From assembly GCA_049522195.1 (NCBI GenBank), contig JBEKOB010000008.1:5087-69086 (forward strand): a DNA stretch of 64,000 bases. Direction: 5' to 3'. The notes under the pieces were generated by a model that made no database searches, was not told where the DNA came from, and saw only the letters and a list, made by a program, of their open reading frames with translations. This document shows positions 1 through 8,859 of the stretch, piece by piece. The translations under genes were made by a program, and so were the position numbers. Within the stretch, counting starts at the first letter, position 1, and every line of letters starts with the position of its first letter. The stretch comes from UBA9647 sp049522195. Its GTDB lineage: Bacteria > Bacteroidota > Ignavibacteria > UBA10030.

Positions 1-422
1 TCCTTGTAACTCATAAAAAAGTGTTCGATCTCAATCAACGTATGCCGGGGGAGTTCTTTCACCGACTTAATGGTGGCGTATGTAGGATCTCCCTTGGCAA
101 CAGATATCACTTTGTCGTCCGTCCCTTTTTCATCCTGCATCTTCAGGATCCCGATCGGACGCACTTCGATCATGATCCCGGTCTGTAACGGCTGATCGAT
201 AACGATCAGCACATCCATCGGATCCCCGTCATCATACAACGTGCTGGGAATGAACCCGTACGCTTCGGGATAGTGCATGGAAGAATACAACACGCGGTCG
301 AGCTGGAAGACGCCGAGTTCCATGTTGTATTCATATTTGTTTCGACTCCCCTTTGGAAGCTCAACGACAGCGTTGACGACACGGGGAGAATCGTCACCAA
401 TCGGGAGGTACTTCAGATTCAC
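1..422 (-). CDS. ppa: Inorganic pyrophosphatase (soluble, family I), C-terminus cut by the window edge
   Basis: Hydrolyses pyrophosphate to phosphate in the cytoplasm, pulling biosynthetic reactions forward. The visible 140 residues contain the family I signatures: the YEYN segment near residue 26, the YPEAYGFIP segment, and the acidic DDGDPMDVL motif whose aspartates bind the metal ions, followed by the RPIGILKMQDE segment. The start is taken as GTG at 422, whose bases overlap the TGA stop of the permease gene upstream (GTGA), so the two genes are probably translationally coupled. The gene runs off the left edge, so roughly the last 30-40 residues are missing. Family identity is clear; the exact start is inferred from the overlap. 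Confidence 0.9.
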   Translation of the reverse strand, partial: MNLKYLPIGDDSPRVVNAVVELPKGSRNKYEYNMELGVFQLDRVLYSSMHYPEAYGFIPSTLYDDGDPMDVLIVIDQPLQTGIMIEVRPIGILKMQDEKGTDDKVISVAKGDPTYATIKSVKELPRHTLIEIEHFFMSYK

Positions 423-1915
423 TGTGTTAACCCCTGCTTTGAGCCGGAAAACATCTTCCAGATGTAATACACCGGAATTCCCAGTAGGACAATGACCAGG
501 CCGGAGCCTGAGTATTTGTATTTGTAGATCAGGAGATCCACGGCGATTGCCGAGGCGCAGAGAATATAGAGCCCGGGCAGAATCGGATATCCAAATGCTT
601 TGTACGGTCTCTCCGCATCCGGCTTCTTCTTCCTCAGGATGAAGATGCCGATTACGGTCAGGACGTAAAAAATGAGGACAGAGAATATTACGTAATCGAG
701 AAGATCATTGTACGTACCTGACAGGCAGAGGAGGCTTGCCCAGACTCCCTGAACAACCAACGCCGTGCCGGGAACCGAACGCTCGCTCAGTGTCCCAACT
801 TTCTTGAAGAACACTCCATCTTTCGCCATTGCGTAGTACACGCGCGCACCAGCCAGAATCAAACCATTGCTGCATCCGAACGTTGAAACCATAATGAGAA
901 TAGCCATGATGACCGCTGCTGGCTCTCCGAAAATCACCGTCACAGCCGCCGTCCCTACCCTGTCCGAACTTGCAAATTGGATTCCCCTTCCCACAAGGTC
1001 TGTCGCATCCGGTGATCCGAGCACTGGCAGGACAAGGATATACGCGACGTTTGCAAGCAGATAGAGAACTGTCACCACTCCGGTCCCAAGCACGAGGCTC
1101 AGCGGTATGTTCCGCTTCGGATTGATCACTTCACCTGCCGTAAACGTAATGTTGTTCCAGGCATCGCTCGAGAAGAGAGATCCCACCATCGACGTTCCGA
1201 TGGCGGCGAGCAACATCAATCCCGAGAGAGATTCCACCGAGACAATCTTGCCGCTCGAGACATGTGTCCACGTTGCTGCCCAGAAGTTTGCCAGATTCGT
1301 GTCAATTGCATGGGCGTTGCGTCCCACGAGAATACCGAGAAGAATCAACCCAATGAGCGCAGCTGTCTTTGCAATCGTAAAAATATTCTGGACAATCTTC
1401 CCTTCGCGCAGACCCCGTGAATTAACGAACGTCAGGAACGCGATACAGACAATGGCGACCACCTGCGCTGCTGAAATGCGCAGGCCAAGGATCTCGAGGA
1501 GAATCCGGTTTTCGCCGAGGCCAGGGATCAAGACTGACGTGAATCGTGCGAAGGCAACGGCTACCGCGGCAATGGTGCCGGTTTGAATAACGAGAAACGA
1601 GGTCCACCCGTACAGAAAGCCAACGAGTGGATTATATGCCTCACGCAGATAGACGTACTGCCCGCCTGCGTGAGGCATCATGCCGGCGAGCTCACCATAG
1701 CTGAGCGCGCCGGTAATGGTAATGAGACCTGTGATAAGCCAAACAAGCAGGAGAAGCCCGGGAGAGCCCACGGTCCGCGCGATATCGGCACTAACAATGA
1801 AGATTCCCGATCCGATCATCGACCCGATAACGATCATCGTCGAATCGAGCAGTCCGAGTCCGTGCTTGAATTCGCGCGACGTTGCCGTCGTGGTCTTATC
1901 ATCTGCCCGAATCAT
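419..1915 (-). CDS. APC-family amino acid permease (LAT-like), 498 aa
   Basis: Predicted inner-membrane amino acid transporter with about 12 hydrophobic segments. The first membrane helix carries the glycine-rich APC signature (GSMIGSGIF near residue 33) used in substrate binding, and the MMPHAGGQYVYLREAYNP segment that follows is typical of the LAT/serine-threonine exchanger branch. The start ATG at 1915 overlaps the stop of the upstream permease (ATGA), and its own stop overlaps the start of ppa, so three genes (3684 to 1) form a tightly coupled unit. It closely resembles in design the permease at 7411-8859. The substrate cannot be read from sequence. Confidence 0.88.
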   Translation of the reverse strand: MIRADDKTTTATSREFKHGLGLLDSTMIVIGSMIGSGIFIVSADIARTVGSPGLLLLVWLITGLITITGALSYGELAGMMPHAGGQYVYLREAYNPLVGFLYGWTSFLVIQTGTIAAVAVAFARFTSVLIPGLGENRILLEILGLRISAAQVVAIVCIAFLTFVNSRGLREGKIVQNIFTIAKTAALIGLILLGILVGRNAHAIDTNLANFWAATWTHVSSGKIVSVESLSGLMLLAAIGTSMVGSLFSSDAWNNITFTAGEVINPKRNIPLSLVLGTGVVTVLYLLANVAYILVLPVLGSPDATDLVGRGIQFASSDRVGTAAVTVIFGEPAAVIMAILIMVSTFGCSNGLILAGARVYYAMAKDGVFFKKVGTLSERSVPGTALVVQGVWASLLCLSGTYNDLLDYVIFSVLIFYVLTVIGIFILRKKKPDAERPYKAFGYPILPGLYILCASAIAVDLLIYKYKYSGSGLVIVLLGIPVYYIWKMFSGSKQGLTQ

Positions 1916-3684
1916 TTCTTGCGAACCGATCCAACGATCATCAATACGACGCCAATTGCAAGGACACCAGCAGTAACATAGAGCGTCGACTTGGCAAAGT
2001 CGAGTGTCGCAGTTTGTTCTGCAACGAGCTTGTGAGTCTCAATGTAGGAATACGCCCAGATAGCCGTGAGAGAAGAGACAATGTTCAGCGCTGCACCAAA
2101 GACAATGAGTCTGCTCCGGCTCTCAAGCCCCTTCGCAAGTTTACTATGGTATCTGCCGTACGAGAAGTAGGTCGTCAATCCGATGACAAGCCATATGATA
2201 AGTCGAAGCCATGTATCCAGTGGCAGAAACAACATGAGCGCCGATGAAACCACTATGCCCATGATTGGGACGAACGGGACCCAAGGGGTCTTGAACGGCC
2301 GAGCGAGATCCGGTCTTCGTCTTCGAAGAAGCCACACACCCGCACAGACTATGACGAATGCCAGGAGCGTGCCGATGCTCACCAGTTCTCCGAGAACATT
2401 GATCGGCAGAAGGGCTCCGAAGAACGCCACAAATCCTCCCACGATCATCGTTGAGATCCACGGTGTCCGGAAGCGCGGATGCACTTCGCCGGCCCATTTT
2501 GGCAGCAGGCCGTCATGAGCCATTGAATAAAACACGCGGGACTGGCCAAGCATCATCACCAACATGACGGTTCCAAGGCCAAAGATCGCTCCAAGTTTTA
2601 CCAGGAATCCACCCCACTTGATTCCAGTCGCATCGATACCAACAGCCACTGGATCGGATACGTTGAGGCTGGTGTATGGAACAACAGCAGTCAGAAGACC
2701 CGCAACAACAATATAGAGAATGGTGCATATGAACAGCGATCCCATAATACCAATCGGCATGTCCTTCTGCGGATTTTTTGCTTCCTGTGCCGCCGTCGAA
2801 ACAGCATCGAATCCGATATAAGCGAAGAAAATAACGCTTGCAGCCCGAGCGATGCCAGACCAACCGAATTTTCCGAACTCGCCAAGGTTGGGGGGAATGA
2901 AGTGCTTCCAGTTCTTCGTAATCGTTTCATCAGGATGAGTGAACACAAAGTAACCAACGATGCCGATGAAGATCATCACAATGGCGAGCTTGACGATGAC
3001 AATTGCGGAATTGAAGTTTGCTGATTCTTTGATGCCGATCACCAATATGGTCGTGATGCCCAGGATCGCAAGGAATGCCACGAGGTTGAATGATGCCACC
3101 ATGTGTGGAAGCTGGGCAATTTGGTCGGCGGTCAGTGACGTTTCCAGTGTAGCTTTGATGCGGTCAAAGTGCTGCCAGTTATCCTGGTACCAAACCAAGG
3201 CGGTACCCGGCGCACCCGTAAGCTGCGGCGGTATGTGAATACCGAAGTCATTCAAGAAACTGAGGAGGTAGCCACTCCAACCCGACGCAACGGTAGCAGC
3301 ACCAAACGCGTACTCCAGTATGAGGTCCCAGCCGATAATCCAGGCAAAAAGCTCCCCCAGAGTTGCGTACCCATAGGTGTATGCCGATCCTGCAATCGGT
3401 ATCAGCGAAGCGAATTCTGCGTAGCAGAGACCCGCGAAAACGCAGGCAATGCCTGCCAACACAAATGAAAGAACGATTGCGGGTCCTGCGTAATTCGCGG
3501 CCGCGGAGCCTGTAAGCACAAAAATGCCAGCGCCGATGATGGCTCCGATGCCGAGCGTGATGAGGTTGACAGGGCCAAGAACTCGCTTCAGTGAGTGCTC
3601 ACCACTCTCCTGTGACTCACGAAGCAGGGCGTCGAGCGGCTTCGTGACCAAGAGTCGAGACAACGCAGAATCCTGATTACTCAT
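1912..3684 (-). CDS. APC-family permease, cationic amino acid transporter (CAT) type, 590 aa
   Basis: Predicted inner-membrane amino acid transporter. The helix-1 motif GIGAIIGAGIFVL lies near residue 47, and the segment IPIAGSAYTYGYATLGE near residue 115 followed by WIIGWDLILEY is characteristic of the CAT/YfnA branch. The length fits the longer 14-helix CAT form. A strong ribosome site (AAGGAGG) stands just upstream of ATG 3684, so this is the first gene of the coupled unit that also contains the LAT-like permease and ppa. A second gene pair of the same type lies at 7411-10388. Substrate is not determinable; a cationic or branched amino acid is only a family-level guess. Confidence 0.88.
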   Translation of the reverse strand: MSNQDSALSRLLVTKPLDALLRESQESGEHSLKRVLGPVNLITLGIGAIIGAGIFVLTGSAAANYAGPAIVLSFVLAGIACVFAGLCYAEFASLIPIAGSAYTYGYATLGELFAWIIGWDLILEYAFGAATVASGWSGYLLSFLNDFGIHIPPQLTGAPGTALVWYQDNWQHFDRIKATLETSLTADQIAQLPHMVASFNLVAFLAILGITTILVIGIKESANFNSAIVIVKLAIVMIFIGIVGYFVFTHPDETITKNWKHFIPPNLGEFGKFGWSGIARAASVIFFAYIGFDAVSTAAQEAKNPQKDMPIGIMGSLFICTILYIVVAGLLTAVVPYTSLNVSDPVAVGIDATGIKWGGFLVKLGAIFGLGTVMLVMMLGQSRVFYSMAHDGLLPKWAGEVHPRFRTPWISTMIVGGFVAFFGALLPINVLGELVSIGTLLAFVIVCAGVWLLRRRRPDLARPFKTPWVPFVPIMGIVVSSALMLFLPLDTWLRLIIWLVIGLTTYFSYGRYHSKLAKGLESRSRLIVFGAALNIVSSLTAIWAYSYIETHKLVAEQTATLDFAKSTLYVTAGVLAIGVVLMIVGSVRKK

Positions 3685-3800
3685 GCGACAAACCTCCTTT
3701 TGTTGGTGAAAAAGCGGATTCCAAGAGGGAGAACTACGACGTTTTCAATTCTAATTGTTTTTGCACTCGGAAACAAGCGAATAGTGCCTCTGCAAACAGC

Positions 3801-3833
3801 AAAGCCGCCCCGAGTGACTCCCGGGACGGCTTT
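3801..3833 (-). terminator. Rho-independent-type hairpin after the proton pyrophosphatase gene
   Basis: A 12-bp stem (AAAGCCGTCCCG pairing with CGGGGCGGCTTT, one G-U pair) with a 9-base loop lies 31 bases after the hppA stop. The arms end in AAA/TTT; the downstream T run is short (GGCTTTGCTGTTTGC), so strength is uncertain. Confidence 0.6.
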
Positions 3834-3863
3834 CGCAATTCATATCGTCGAAAAGTTGCTGGC

Positions 3864-6029
3864 TTAGATGAACAGGGGTGCGAGAACCAGCGTGAGCGTG
3901 CTTAACAGTTTGATCAGCACGTGGAGTGATGGACCTGCTGTATCTTTGAATGGATCACCCACCGTATCGCCGACCACCGCAGCTTTGTGAGCTTCCGACC
4001 GCTTGCCACCGAACATTCCGGTTTCAATGAGCTTCTTTGCGTTGTCCCATGCACCACCACCGTTGTTCATGAACAAGGCCATCAGAATCCCCGTGATCGT
4101 GGCCACCATCAGATAGCCTCCAATCACTTCTGCGCCCGTCGCTCCGTCAACCGGGCTGCCTGTGAGCACGTAGAGCCAGCGGAATCCAATTCCAACTGCA
4201 AGTGTCATGAAGACAACCAGGAGACCGGGAAGAACCATCTCCTTCAACGCCGATTTCGTCACAATATCAACGCACTGCCCGTAGTCAGGCTTCGACGTTC
4301 CCTGCATAATGCCAGGATTGTTCCTGAACTGCTCGCGGACATTATTGATAACTGCATATGCCGCCCGCCCTACTGCGCGGATGGCCAGCGAAGAAAAGAG
4401 CATCACGAGCATCGCTCCGAACATCGCACCGACGAACACTGCTGGTTTCGACAAGTCGATGGCGCGCAGATCAAATCCGTAATTACGTACTTCATCGAAG
4501 AATGCGCTGAACAGAAGAAAGGCTGCCAGTCCGGCTGAGCCTACGGCATATCCTTTTGTCAACGCTTTGGTCGTGTTGCCAACCGCATCAAGACGGTCTG
4601 TTTTCTTACGGACTTCCTCGGACTGCTGGCTCATTTCAACAATGCCGCCAGCGTTGTCCGTGATCGGTCCGAACGTATCCATCGCAAGGATGTATGCGGC
4701 TGTTCCCAACATGCCCATGGTGCCAACAGCTGTCCCAAACAATCCTGCGTGCGCCAAACCCGAAAACTGCCCAAGAAAATAGGTCGAAACAATCGCAGTG
4801 CCAATAACGAGCACCGGTAATCCCGTCGATTCCATGCCAACCGCCAGTCCTGCGATGATCGTTGTTGCTGGTCCGGTCTGAGAAGCTTCCGCTATAAAGA
4901 TAGCGGGACGGTGTGTATAGTCGGTGTAGTACTGGGTGATATACACGAACGCTATCGACGTCAGCACGCCGATGACGCCGCACAGGAAGAAGTTGAAGTA
5001 ATATTCGCTTCCAAGCAGCCAGCGCGAGGCAAAGAAGAACCCGATCATCGCAAGTCCCGCCGCAACGTAGTATCCGCGGTTCAGAGCTTGCATTGGATCT
5101 TCCTGTTCGTTCGTCTTAACGACGAGTATTCCGACAGCTGATGCGATAATTCCAAACGCACGAGCGACAAGCGGAAACAGGAGAACACTGATCATCGACA
5201 TGCCGTGGCTCACAAAATAGCTTGTATTTGACATGTAGAGCCCGGCAGCCAGAATCATTGCGCCGATGTTTTCGGCGGCAGTCGATTCAAAAAGGTCTGC
5301 ACCACGACCTGCGCAATCCCCGACATTGTCACCGACGAGGTCGGCAATGACGGCCGGGTTGCGTGGATCGTCTTCCGGAATTCCCGCCTCCACTTTGCCC
5401 ACAAGGTCGGCGCCGACATCGGCTGCTTTCGTGTAGATTCCGCCACCAAGCTGGGCGAACAGAGCAACGAAGCTCGCTCCAAATCCATATCCGACAATGA
5501 GAAGCGGGATCTTCGAAAGGTCTTTCGTCACGTCATAGTAATTGACAATGGCGAAAAGCCCGGCAACACCGAGCAAACTCATCGCGACCACAAAGAACCC
5601 CGACACTGCACCGCCGCGAAGGGCTGTCTGGAGAGCACCGTTGATTCCTTTCAGAGCTTCGGATGCAGTCCGAATATTGCTCCGAATCGATATCCACATT
5701 CCCATGTATCCGGCAGCGACAGAGCAGGTCGCCCCGAGAGCAAATGAGAGCGTCGTCCAGAATGCTAGCGCGGCAGGAGCAGCAGGATCGTGAATCGTAG
5801 GAGTTCGGACAAACGCATACAGAACGTAGATAAGAGCCGCTAGCGCGATGGCAAGAACGGCGATTGTGCGGTTCTGTCGCCGTAGGAATGCTTCAGCGCC
5901 GGCCTTGATAGCGTCGGAGATCTCTCTCATCCGCTCGGTTCCAACATCGCGTCGCATCACATCGCGTAGCAGGTACAACGCAAAAAGAAGCCCGAGGACA
6001 CTAATGCCAAGAACGAGATACAATTCCAT
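3864..6029 (-). CDS. hppA: Membrane-bound proton-translocating pyrophosphatase, K+-independent type, 721 aa
   Basis: Uses PPi hydrolysis to pump protons across the inner membrane. About 16 membrane segments are visible. The catalytic loops are intact: DDPRNPAVIADLVGDNVGDC and then DLFES near residues 230-255, and VVGDTVGDPFKDTAGPSLH near the C-terminus. The motif GNTTKA near residue 485 has lysine where K+-dependent enzymes have alanine, which in this family marks the K+-independent proton-pumping class. The start is placed at ATG 6029 (MELYLVL..., site AGAGGG upstream), not at the longer in-frame 6131, because the extra 34 residues are not family-like. A soluble pyrophosphatase gene lies 3.5 kb downstream. 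Confidence 0.93.
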   Translation of the reverse strand: MELYLVLGISVLGLLFALYLLRDVMRRDVGTERMREISDAIKAGAEAFLRRQNRTIAVLAIALAALIYVLYAFVRTPTIHDPAAPAALAFWTTLSFALGATCSVAAGYMGMWISIRSNIRTASEALKGINGALQTALRGGAVSGFFVVAMSLLGVAGLFAIVNYYDVTKDLSKIPLLIVGYGFGASFVALFAQLGGGIYTKAADVGADLVGKVEAGIPEDDPRNPAVIADLVGDNVGDCAGRGADLFESTAAENIGAMILAAGLYMSNTSYFVSHGMSMISVLLFPLVARAFGIIASAVGILVVKTNEQEDPMQALNRGYYVAAGLAMIGFFFASRWLLGSEYYFNFFLCGVIGVLTSIAFVYITQYYTDYTHRPAIFIAEASQTGPATTIIAGLAVGMESTGLPVLVIGTAIVSTYFLGQFSGLAHAGLFGTAVGTMGMLGTAAYILAMDTFGPITDNAGGIVEMSQQSEEVRKKTDRLDAVGNTTKALTKGYAVGSAGLAAFLLFSAFFDEVRNYGFDLRAIDLSKPAVFVGAMFGAMLVMLFSSLAIRAVGRAAYAVINNVREQFRNNPGIMQGTSKPDYGQCVDIVTKSALKEMVLPGLLVVFMTLAVGIGFRWLYVLTGSPVDGATGAEVIGGYLMVATITGILMALFMNNGGGAWDNAKKLIETGMFGGKRSEAHKAAVVGDTVGDPFKDTAGPSLHVLIKLLSTLTLVLAPLFI

Positions 6030-6163
6030 AAATCCCTCTGTATCCTTTCTTACTACTGGTGTTCTTAGGGAGGTTAATCGTAAAGTAGGTAGGAATAATT
6101 TACAAAATACTTTGGCAAGTCGAAATCCCAAAATTAGGAATGTTTACGTCGGATCCGCTTCCT

Positions 6164-7372
6164 CTAAGCGGCCGGTTTGAATTCCCCTTCCCATCGGGCA
6201 ACAACCACAGTTGCGAGACAGTTTCCGATGACGTTGACCATCGTCCTTCCCATGTCCATCAGTTGATCCACACCGAGGAGCACCGCGACTCCCTCCAGGG
6301 GCAAGCCAAAGCTGGCCAGTGTGCCGGCAAGAACAACAAGCGCGGCCCGCGAAACACCTGCGACACCTTTGCTCGTCAGCATCAGCGTCAACACGATGAC
6401 ACATTGTTGGCCGATGGAAAGATCCATCCCGGCTGCCTGAGCAATGAACATCGCCGCGAGCGAGAGATAGAGCGACGATCCGTCAAGGTTGAAACTGTAC
6501 CCGGTAGGGATGACGAACGAGACAATGCGCCGCGGAACACCAAGCGCTTCCATCGCCAGCATTGCTTTCGGAAGAGCTGCTTCGGAACTCGTTGTTGAGA
6601 AGGCGATGAGGGCCGGTTCTTTCACGGCGTTGAAGAACTTGCGTATCGGAATTCTGAACATCAGCGCAACACCGCCGAACACAAAGACAACGAAGATGAT
6701 CAGCGCGATATAGAGTGACATCACCAGGAGGCCAAGGTTGATGAGAACTGAAAGTCCTTTGTTCCCGACTGTCACAGCAATCGCAGCGGCGACTCCGACC
6801 GGCGCATACTTCATGACGATGTTGGTGAACTTGAACATCGTTTCAGCCAGTGAATCACAGAACTGCAGGATGATTTCCCGTTTTTCCTTCGGAACCATGG
6901 CGAGAGCGATGCTGAATATCAGCGTGAACACCACCACCTGCAATATCTCCCCATTCGCCGCGGCCTCAAAAAAACTCTGCGGAAAGACATGAGTGAGAAC
7001 ATCTCCAAACGTCTGTTTCTTCGCAACGAGATCACCCAAACCTTCCGCCGCATGGAGTGTTGCTCCGACCCCCGGCTTGATAACGTTGACAACGACAAGG
7101 CCGATGATGAGAGCAAGTGTTGTCACAACTTCAAAATACACAATCGCCTTCACTCCCATCCTTCCCACCTGTTTCAGGTCACCGTGTCCTGCAATTCCAA
7201 CTACCAGAGTAGAGAAAATGAGGGGAGCGACAATCGATTTGATGAGGCGGAGAAAGATGGTGCTGAACGGGCGCAGATTGACGGCAAACTCGGGAGCGAG
7301 CCAGCCGATGAGCAGGCCGGATGCCATTCCGACAAAAATCCATTGCGTCAATGATAGTTTTGGAAGCTTCAT
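6164..7372 (-). CDS. Dicarboxylate/amino acid:cation symporter (DAACS family), 402 aa
   Basis: Predicted inner-membrane symporter of the GltP/DctA/Glt family, importing glutamate, aspartate or C4-dicarboxylates with protons or sodium. The serine-rich re-entrant loop (FSTTSSEAALP, near residue 245), the GYSFNLDGSSLYL segment of helix 7 (the NMDGT equivalent, here NLDGS) and the re-entrant loop 2 to helix 8 region with DQLMDMGRTMVNVIGN are all present, and the length is normal. The NMDGT change may affect cation choice, but the sequence alone does not settle substrate or ion. It sits between hppA and a pair of APC permeases on the same strand. Confidence 0.92.
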   Translation of the reverse strand: MKLPKLSLTQWIFVGMASGLLIGWLAPEFAVNLRPFSTIFLRLIKSIVAPLIFSTLVVGIAGHGDLKQVGRMGVKAIVYFEVVTTLALIIGLVVVNVIKPGVGATLHAAEGLGDLVAKKQTFGDVLTHVFPQSFFEAAANGEILQVVVFTLIFSIALAMVPKEKREIILQFCDSLAETMFKFTNIVMKYAPVGVAAAIAVTVGNKGLSVLINLGLLVMSLYIALIIFVVFVFGGVALMFRIPIRKFFNAVKEPALIAFSTTSSEAALPKAMLAMEALGVPRRIVSFVIPTGYSFNLDGSSLYLSLAAMFIAQAAGMDLSIGQQCVIVLTLMLTSKGVAGVSRAALVVLAGTLASFGLPLEGVAVLLGVDQLMDMGRTMVNVIGNCLATVVVARWEGEFKPAA

Positions 7373-7410
7373 CGTGACTCACTCATCTGAGGTGATGCAC
7401 ACTGCAGCAT

Positions 7411-8859
7411 TTATTGGGACGATGTTGTTTCTTCCGCGCTGTCGACTGGCTTTGAGTTGCGTGTCCAATAGTAATAGAATGGAAGAGACACGAGAAGAAG
7501 GACAATGCCGATCACGGCGTTCCTCGTATCCTCCACCAGGGTGTTGTAGATGAACCAGGTGGCAATCGCCACAAACAGGAGCGTTGCGTACGGATAACCC
7601 CATGCTTTGTAAGGCCTGTTCGCGTTTGGCATCTTGCGCCGCAGGATGATCACGCTCACGGCCGTCAATGCATAGAAGGCCCACGATCCAAAGACAACGT
7701 AGGAAGTGATCTGGTCATAGGTTCCGCTGAAGGTGAGGAGGGATCCCCAAACGCCGAGCGAGATGATTGCAATGTACGGGCTGTGGTATTGGGGATGGAC
7801 TTTTCCAAACGATTTGGAAAACGCGCCGTCTGCTCCGGCCGCGTAGACGGAGCGCGGCCCCCCCAGCAACATTCCGTTTGTAGTGCCGAACGTTGAGCAC
7901 AAAATTCCGACGACGACCAGCGAAGCACCGATTGGGCCGAGAACTGTTTGTGCGACATCCGCAGCAATGCGCGGGGATCCGGACATGGATTGAATCGGGA
8001 TGACATACGCGAAGGCAAGATTCGCAGAAAGGTAGAGCACAATAACGGCCAGCGTCCCGAACAAGAGCGACATCGGCACATTGCGCTGCGGATTCTTGAA
8101 CTCGCCGGCTGTAAGCGTGACGTCAATCCAGCCATCGTACGCCCAGAGGGCCGAAATCATTGCCAATCCGAATGCCGCCGTCATGTGGCTGTTCCATTGT
8201 TCGGGCCACCATGGAAGGTAGTTTGAACCGCTCCCCTTCCCCGAAAATACGACTGCCAGGATAAGTCCCACCAGGGCAACCACCTTCGCTGTTGTGAAAA
8301 TATCCATCACCCAGCCGCCAAACTTCACTCCGCGCACATTTATGTAGGTCACAAGTGCTATAGTCGCAATCGCGACGATCTGGATCCATCCAAACGAGAA
8401 CTCCATCGAATGGCCGAAGAGAGACCATTCCCCTTTCAGCATGGTGTTTGCAGGATTGAGGGCGGGAATGAAATAGCCAAGATACGTTGAGAAGGCGACC
8501 GCGATCGCTGCAGCCGAGCCAGCCTTGTTGATGAAATAGTCGTTCCAGCTGAAGAGGAATCCCCACACACGCCCAAAGCTGTGCTTAAGATAGATGTACG
8601 GTCCCCCTGCTTGCGGCAGGACAGAACTCAGCTCCGCCAGCGTCAAAGCACCAAAGAGCGTCAGCATGCCTGCCACAACCCAGACGAGGATGATCGGACC
8701 CATCGCCTGAAGATGACCAGCGATTGTGGCGGGAACGATAAAGATACCCGACCCAATGATCACCCCCATATGGATTGCGATACCTTCGCGCAAGCCAAGG
8801 ACTCTCAACAGCTGAGGATGACCCGATTCCCGGACTTCAGGCGTGGGGGACGCGCTCAT
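7411..8859 (-). CDS. APC-family amino acid permease (LAT-like), 482 aa
   Basis: Predicted 12-helix inner-membrane transporter. The helix-1 motif GVIIGSGIFIVPATIAGH begins near residue 32, and LPQAGGPYIYLKHSFG lies near residue 86. Its start ATG overlaps the stop of the CAT-type permease upstream (ATGA), the same arrangement as the pair at 419-3684. The C-terminal tail is short and polar. Substrate is not determinable from sequence. Confidence 0.88.
   Translation of the reverse strand: MSASPTPEVRESGHPQLLRVLGLREGIAIHMGVIIGSGIFIVPATIAGHLQAMGPIILVWVVAGMLTLFGALTLAELSSVLPQAGGPYIYLKHSFGRVWGFLFSWNDYFINKAGSAAAIAVAFSTYLGYFIPALNPANTMLKGEWSLFGHSMEFSFGWIQIVAIATIALVTYINVRGVKFGGWVMDIFTTAKVVALVGLILAVVFSGKGSGSNYLPWWPEQWNSHMTAAFGLAMISALWAYDGWIDVTLTAGEFKNPQRNVPMSLLFGTLAVIVLYLSANLAFAYVIPIQSMSGSPRIAADVAQTVLGPIGASLVVVGILCSTFGTTNGMLLGGPRSVYAAGADGAFSKSFGKVHPQYHSPYIAIISLGVWGSLLTFSGTYDQITSYVVFGSWAFYALTAVSVIILRRKMPNANRPYKAWGYPYATLLFVAIATWFIYNTLVEDTRNAVIGIVLLLVSLPFYYYWTRNSKPVDSAEETTSSQ

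Noticed and set aside
1107..1586. Plus-strand ORF of 159 codons opposite the first APC permease
   Set aside because: It lies entirely antisense to a clear permease gene and shows no family features; a shadow frame.
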